In this document: piece by piece, positions 49,874 through 53,155 of the stretch
Position numbering within the stretch: position 1 is the first letter of the stretch
How the letters are laid out: every line of letters begins with the position of its first letter
From: Streptomyces sp. 378
GTDB taxonomy: Bacteria > Actinomycetota > Actinomycetes > Streptomycetales > Streptomycetaceae
Reading direction: 5' to 3'
Length of the DNA: 53,155 bases
Assembly: GCF_030124145.1 (NCBI RefSeq)
Contig: NZ_JASKMS010000042.1
Location: forward strand, 1 to 53,155
The notes under the pieces: generated by a model
Told to the model about the DNA's origin: nothing
Seen by the model: the letters and a program-made list of their open reading frames with translations, nothing else
Databases searched by the model: none
Program-made: the position numbers and the translations under genes

Positions 49874-50782
49874 TCACGCCCCCGCGGTGGGGACGCCCGG
49901 CCTGCCGGGGCCGTTGTCCGGCTCGTGCGGGTCCTTCGGCGCGCCGCGCAGGATGGAGTTGCCCTCGTGGGTGGTGTCCGTACCGGTGACGTCGAGGTTC
50001 AGGCGGCCGCTGAGCCCGTAGAAGGCGACGGGATTGCGCCACAGCACCTGGTCGACGTCGTCCTCGTCGAAGCCCTCCGCCAGCATCAGGTCGCCGACCT
50101 TGCGGGTCTTGAGAGGGTCGCTCCTGCCCCAGTCGGCGGCGGAGTTCACCAGGACCTGTTCGGTCCCGAAGGCGCGCAGGATCGCGACCATGCGCTCCTC
50201 GTCCATCTTGGTGTCCGGATAGACGGAGAAGCCCAGCCAGCAGCCGCTGTCCCTGGCCTCCTTGACGGTGGTCTCGTTGAGGTGGTCGACCAGGACCCGG
50301 TCCGGGGCCAGCGCGGATTCCCGGACGACGTCGAGGGTGCGGCGCAGCCCGGCGAGCTTGTCGCGGTGCGGGGTATGCACGAGGGCGGGCAGTGCGTGCT
50401 CGGCGGCGAGCTGGAGCTGTGCGGCGAGGGCGGTGTCCTCGGCGGGGGTCATGGAGTCGTAGCCGATCTCCCCGACCGCCACCACGTTGTCCTTGACGAG
50501 ATACCGCGGCAGTTCGTCGAGGACGGGTGCGCAGCGCGGGTCGTTCGCCTCCTTGGGGTTGAGGGCGATCGTGCAGTGGTGGGCGATGCCGTACTGGGCG
50601 GCGCGGAAGGGCTCCCAGCCGAGAAGGGCGTCGAAGTAGTCGCGGAAGGAGGCGGGCGAGGTGCGCGGCTGCCCCAGCCAGAAGGACGGCTCGACGACGG
50701 CACGGACACCCGCGGCGTACATGGCCTCGTAGTCGTCGGTGGTCCGGGACGTCATGTGGATGTGGGGGTCGAAGATGCGCAT
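49874..50782 (-). CDS. eboB: TatD-family hydrolase EboB
   Basis: A 302-residue metal-dependent hydrolase of the TatD/amidohydrolase type. Metal ligands: FDPHIHMTSR at the N-terminus, Glu in VAVGEIGYDSM, His in LVHTPHRD, VLVDHLNETT, and Asp in NSAADWGRSD. In ebo clusters this is EboB. ATG 50782 shares one base with the EboA stop (TGATG), so they are coupled. The last 30 residues are a Pro/Gly-rich tail. The substrate is unknown. Confidence 0.9.
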   Translation of the reverse strand: MRIFDPHIHMTSRTTDDYEAMYAAGVRAVVEPSFWLGQPRTSPASFRDYFDALLGWEPFRAAQYGIAHHCTIALNPKEANDPRCAPVLDELPRYLVKDNVVAVGEIGYDSMTPAEDTALAAQLQLAAEHALPALVHTPHRDKLAGLRRTLDVVRESALAPDRVLVDHLNETTVKEARDSGCWLGFSVYPDTKMDEERMVAILRAFGTEQVLVNSAADWGRSDPLKTRKVGDLMLAEGFDEDDVDQVLWRNPVAFYGLSGRLNLDVTGTDTTHEGNSILRGAPKDPHEPDNGPGRPGVPTAGA

Positions 50783-51594
50783 CAGGACTCCTTGCCGTGG
50801 GGGTGGTCCGTGCCGGGGGCCGGGGTGCCGGACTCGGTCAGGTCCAGGACCCGGTACAGGTCCTCGGGGACGGCTCGGCCGGCGGCGGAGCGTTCGGCGG
50901 CGTAGTCACCGAGCATCCGGGCCAGTTCGCCGTCACCGGCGGCGCGCCGGGGCAGGTCCGCCACGTGGTCGACGGGGACGCCGGTGAACAGGCACTTCAG
51001 CACGGCGTGCCGCCACTGGTGGGCGGCCAGGTGCCGGGCGGCGTAGGGGCCGAGGGCCGCGCTGAGAAGCCGGGTGTCGTTGGTGCGCAGGGCGTCCTCG
51101 GTCAGCGGCAGGGCGTCCGGGCCGGGGACGAGGTGGGGCAGGGCGTGCAGTACGGCTCGGCGCTCGTCGGCGGTGCCCTGGAAGTAGACACGGGTCAGGG
51201 CGTCGGAGTCGGCGCGGGCCGCGTCGAGGATGAGGACGCGCGCGGCGTCTGCGTGGGCCGGGCCGCAGCGCCGGCCGGCCTCGGCGAGGCGCAGCTCCCA
51301 TGCGGAGATGGGCCCGTGCAGGCCGGGGTGGGCGGCGGCCTCGTCGAGGGCATGGTGGAGCCAGGCCTCGGCGGCGGGGTCGAGGTGGGTGGCGAGGTGG
51401 TGGCGGAGGTCGGCGAGGCAGGGGGTGGGTGCGGTGTCCCGGGTGGGGAGGCGGGCGGCGTCGCCCGGGCCCTCGGCAGCCCGGCCGGTGTCCTGGTTGC
51501 CCTGGCTGCCCTGGCTGCCCTGGCTGCCCTGGCTGCCCTGGGTGCTCTCGGTCTGCGGGGTTCTCGCCGCTGGTGTGGTGCGGGGACGGGTCAT
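50782..51594 (-). CDS. eboA: EboA domain protein
   Basis: A 270-residue helical protein. The EboA domain shows HLDPAAEAWLHHALDEA, VLILDAARADSDALTRVYFQ, and the strongly characteristic NDTRLLSAALGPYAARHLA plus WRHAVLKCLFTGVPVD. No signal or helix spanning the membrane is seen. The first 60 residues contain a GSQ repeat (9-bp units at about 51497-51541, TQGSQGSQGSQGSQG) and other low complexity that is not part of the domain. ATG 51594 overlaps the stop of the preceding isomerase gene. EboA is the defining protein of the ebo cluster; its activity is unknown. Confidence 0.9.
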   Translation of the reverse strand: MTRPRTTPAARTPQTESTQGSQGSQGSQGSQGNQDTGRAAEGPGDAARLPTRDTAPTPCLADLRHHLATHLDPAAEAWLHHALDEAAAHPGLHGPISAWELRLAEAGRRCGPAHADAARVLILDAARADSDALTRVYFQGTADERRAVLHALPHLVPGPDALPLTEDALRTNDTRLLSAALGPYAARHLAAHQWRHAVLKCLFTGVPVDHVADLPRRAAGDGELARMLGDYAAERSAAGRAVPEDLYRVLDLTESGTPAPGTDHPHGKES

Positions 51595-52724
51595 CCGGTG
51601 CTGCTCCCCTCATGGGTGGCGGAGGGAGCGCCGTGGGGTGGCGCGGCCTGCTGAATGGCCGGAGCGGGGGCGGGCGGTGTGGTGGTGGCCGCGGTCCGCT
51701 CGGCGTGGCGGAGGAACGGAAGGGCGTGTGCGGCGAAGTGGGGACCCGCGTGGGAGTGGCGGGGCAGTTCGACGACGGTCAGGCCCTGGTAGCCGGTGGC
51801 GGCGAGGGCCGCCAGGACCGGCGGGAAGTCGATCTCCCCGTCCCCGAAGGGGAGGTGCTCGTGGACGCCGCGTCGCATGTCCTCGATCTGGACGTGCCGC
51901 AGCCAGGGCGCGGCGGCGCGTACGCAGTCGGCCGGTGGAAGGGGTTCGAGGCACTGGCAGTGGCCGATGTCCAGGGTGAGGCCGAGGGGTTCGGGGTCGC
52001 CGAGGGCGCTGCGGAGGTGTTGGAAGTCGGTGAGCGTGCCGAGGAGATGGCCCGGTTCGGGTTCCACGGCGAGCGGAATGCCCGCGGAGGCGGCGGCGTC
52101 CAGGACAGGGGTCAGAGTCTCGGTGAGGCGCTTCCACGCGGTGTCCGTGTCGGTGCCCTCGGGGACGACACCGCTGAAGCAGTGGACCGCGTGGGCGCCG
52201 AGGTCGGCGGCGACCCGGACGGCCCGGACGAGGAGGTCGACGCGGCGGGCCCGGTCCGCGGGGTTCGGGTCCAGCAGGGACGGGCCGTGCTTGCGGCGCG
52301 GGTCGAGCACATAGCGGGCGCCCGTCTCGATGGTGACTCCCAGGCCGAGCGCGTCCAGCCGGTGCGCCACCCGGCCGGTGCGGGCGGCGAGGTCGGGTGC
52401 GAGCGGGTCGAGGTGCATGTGGTCGAGGGTCAGTCCGACACCGTCGTACCCGAGGTCGGCGAGGAGGGCGAGCGCATCGTCGAGCCGGAGGTCGGCGAGA
52501 CCGTTGGTGCCGTAGCCGAAGCGAAGGGAAGGAAGCCCGCCGGGCGGGACGAGAGCGGTACGGGCCGAGGCGGCGCCCCGGACACCCGGTGCTCGCGAAG
52601 GCGCCCCGGCACCACCCTCGAAACTGCGGGCCTCAGACCCACGGGCCGAGGCGACGGCCCGGACACCCGGTGCTCGCGAAGGCGCCCCGGCACCACCCTC
52701 GAAACTGCGGGCCTCAGAGCTCAT
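51591..52724 (-). CDS. Sugar phosphate isomerase/epimerase family protein in the ebo cluster
   Basis: A 377-residue xylose-isomerase-like TIM-barrel protein. The barrel starts about residue 65 with LRFGYGTNGLADLRLDDAL; metal-site segments are VGLTLDHMHLD, HCFSGVV, LAVEPEPGHLLG, LTLDIGHCQCLEP, HVQIEDMRRGVHEHLPFGDG. The first 55 or so residues are two copies of an 81-bp (27-residue) repeat and are not conserved-looking. ATG 52724 overlaps the UbiA-like gene stop and its end overlaps EboA. It is the second non-EboE isomerase in the cluster, and unlike the first it has no signal peptide. Confidence 0.87.
   Translation of the reverse strand: MSSEARSFEGGAGAPSRAPGVRAVASARGSEARSFEGGAGAPSRAPGVRGAASARTALVPPGGLPSLRFGYGTNGLADLRLDDALALLADLGYDGVGLTLDHMHLDPLAPDLAARTGRVAHRLDALGLGVTIETGARYVLDPRRKHGPSLLDPNPADRARRVDLLVRAVRVAADLGAHAVHCFSGVVPEGTDTDTAWKRLTETLTPVLDAAASAGIPLAVEPEPGHLLGTLTDFQHLRSALGDPEPLGLTLDIGHCQCLEPLPPADCVRAAAPWLRHVQIEDMRRGVHEHLPFGDGEIDFPPVLAALAATGYQGLTVVELPRHSHAGPHFAAHALPFLRHAERTAATTTPPAPAPAIQQAAPPHGAPSATHEGSSTG
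52561..52716. repeat. 81-bp direct repeat, 2 copies, in-frame
   Basis: Copies begin at 52561 and 52642 (CGGGCCGAGGC start); the shared bases run to 52716. They encode the N-terminal duplication SEARSFEGGAGAPSRAPGVR of the isomerase. Near-identity implies recent origin. Confidence 0.9.
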
Positions 52725-53155
52725 GTGACGCTCACCTTCTTCGCGAACCGGGCTCCGAGCGGGGCGAGGGCCGCGATGAGGAGGGCGGAGGCCGTGTCCC
52801 GGGAGCGCGCGCAGAGAGCGGCCTGGAGGGGGATGGTGGCGCGGATGCCGGCACCGACGGCGCGCTGGGTGAGAGGAGGCGAGGGGTTGAGGGTGGCGTG
52901 GACGTAGGGGCGGGCGGTCGTCGCGGCGTAGGCGGCCCCGAGGGCGGTGGCGAGCGGCGCTGCCCGATCCTGCCAGGGACGCCGGGCGGCCCGGGATCCG
53001 GTCGGCCCGGTGGCGGTGGTGGTGGCGAGCGGCGCTGCCCGATCCTGCCAAGGGCGCCTGGCGGCCCGGGATCCGGTCGGCCCGGTGGCGGTGGCGGTGG
53101 CGAGCGGCGCTGCCCGATCCTGCCAGGGACGCCGGGCGGCCCGGGATCCGGTCGG
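52721..53155 (-). CDS. eboC: UbiA-family prenyltransferase EboC, C-terminal part
   Basis: The frame is open from the window edge to a stop at 52721-52723 (TGA overlapping the next ATG). Its last 70 residues read AAYAATTARPYVHATLNPSP, LTQRAVGAGIRAT, ALCARSRDTASALL and APLGARFAKKVS, the ending typical of EboC in Streptomyces as I know it; EboC is a UbiA-type membrane prenyltransferase. Upstream of this the visible part is taken up by a 75-bp in-frame repeat. The catalytic NDxxDxxxD motif would lie outside the window, so the assignment rests on the ending and context. Confidence 0.72.
   Translation of the reverse strand, partial: PTGSRAARRPWQDRAAPLATATATGPTGSRAARRPWQDRAAPLATTTATGPTGSRAARRPWQDRAAPLATALGAAYAATTARPYVHATLNPSPPLTQRAVGAGIRATIPLQAALCARSRDTASALLIAALAPLGARFAKKVSVT
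52951..53155. repeat. 75-bp tandem repeat, at least 2.7 copies, in-frame in eboC
   Basis: Units begin at 52951, 53026 and 53101; the last is cut by the window edge. Each encodes 25 residues resembling SRAARRPWQDRAAPLATATATGPTG. Differences between units are few. The insertion sits between membrane segments of the UbiA-like protein, probably in a loop. Confidence 0.92.

Overview
The window is high-GC actinobacterial DNA, almost certainly a Streptomyces chromosome. The signs are: third positions are nearly all G/C; GTG and TTG starts are common; many genes overlap by 4 bp (ATGA/GTGA); one rare TTA (bldA-type) codon is present; several promoters look leaderless (TANNNT about 6 nt before ATG); and pgi-gnd lies close to a RibA paralogue, as I recall from S. 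coelicolor. All calls come from reading the sequence; no database was searched.

Layout. 1-2038: end of pgi, then gnd and a histidine phosphatase (sugar-phosphate metabolism). 2098-3564: membrane protein with a repeat-rich cytosolic part and a channel-like C-terminus, containing a TTA codon. 3551-8597: quinate/shikimate use (QuiC-type 3-dehydroshikimate dehydratase, AroE-type dehydrogenase, TetR regulator, MHS-type transporter) with two operator-like palindromes. 8875-11256: class C beta-lactamase-fold hydrolase and a saccharopine dehydrogenase-like enzyme.

11335-19063 is the most interesting block. It holds a GTP cyclohydrolase II paralogue with Met at the Tyr position that controls product outcome (expected product FAPy), a creatininase-family (ArfB-like) deformylase candidate, a QueD/PTPS homologue that has lost its catalytic residues and one zinc ligand, a GT4 glycosyltransferase, a SAM methyltransferase, a UPF0104 flippase-like protein, a BchC-like dehydrogenase and a CDP-alcohol phosphatidyltransferase. 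Four of these genes are joined by 4-bp overlaps. Together they suggest a pathway to a pyrimidine- or pterin-derived, glycosylated and possibly lipid-linked product.

19085-25246 is accessory DNA: an HxlR/RidA pair, a frameshifted solute-binding-protein pseudogene, an ATPase behind a Zur-like box, small leaderless genes, a C2H2-finger plus winged-helix pair, and a deletion scar joining SMI1 and EF-G remnants. 25450-33001: an NmrA-like protein; a tight patatin / MBL-fold / subtilase operon that could be a conflict system; a 9-copy 26-bp palindromic repeat; and a hydroxyquinol dioxygenase / maleylacetate reductase pair. 33464-33593: tRNA-Leu(GAG) and its terminator. 33737-35068: a DUF2254 membrane protein. 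35280-46088: an oxalate or related C2-acid island (aldehyde dehydrogenase, second SucCD, oxalyl-CoA decarboxylase-like TPP enzyme, formyl-CoA transferase, ADP-forming acyl-CoA ligase, OFA transporter, and a frameshifted duplicate of the transporter N-terminus). 46157-53155: an ebo-type metabolite-export cluster (EboF, EboE, EboB, EboA, partial EboC) with two extra TIM-barrel isomerases and unusual in-frame minisatellites.
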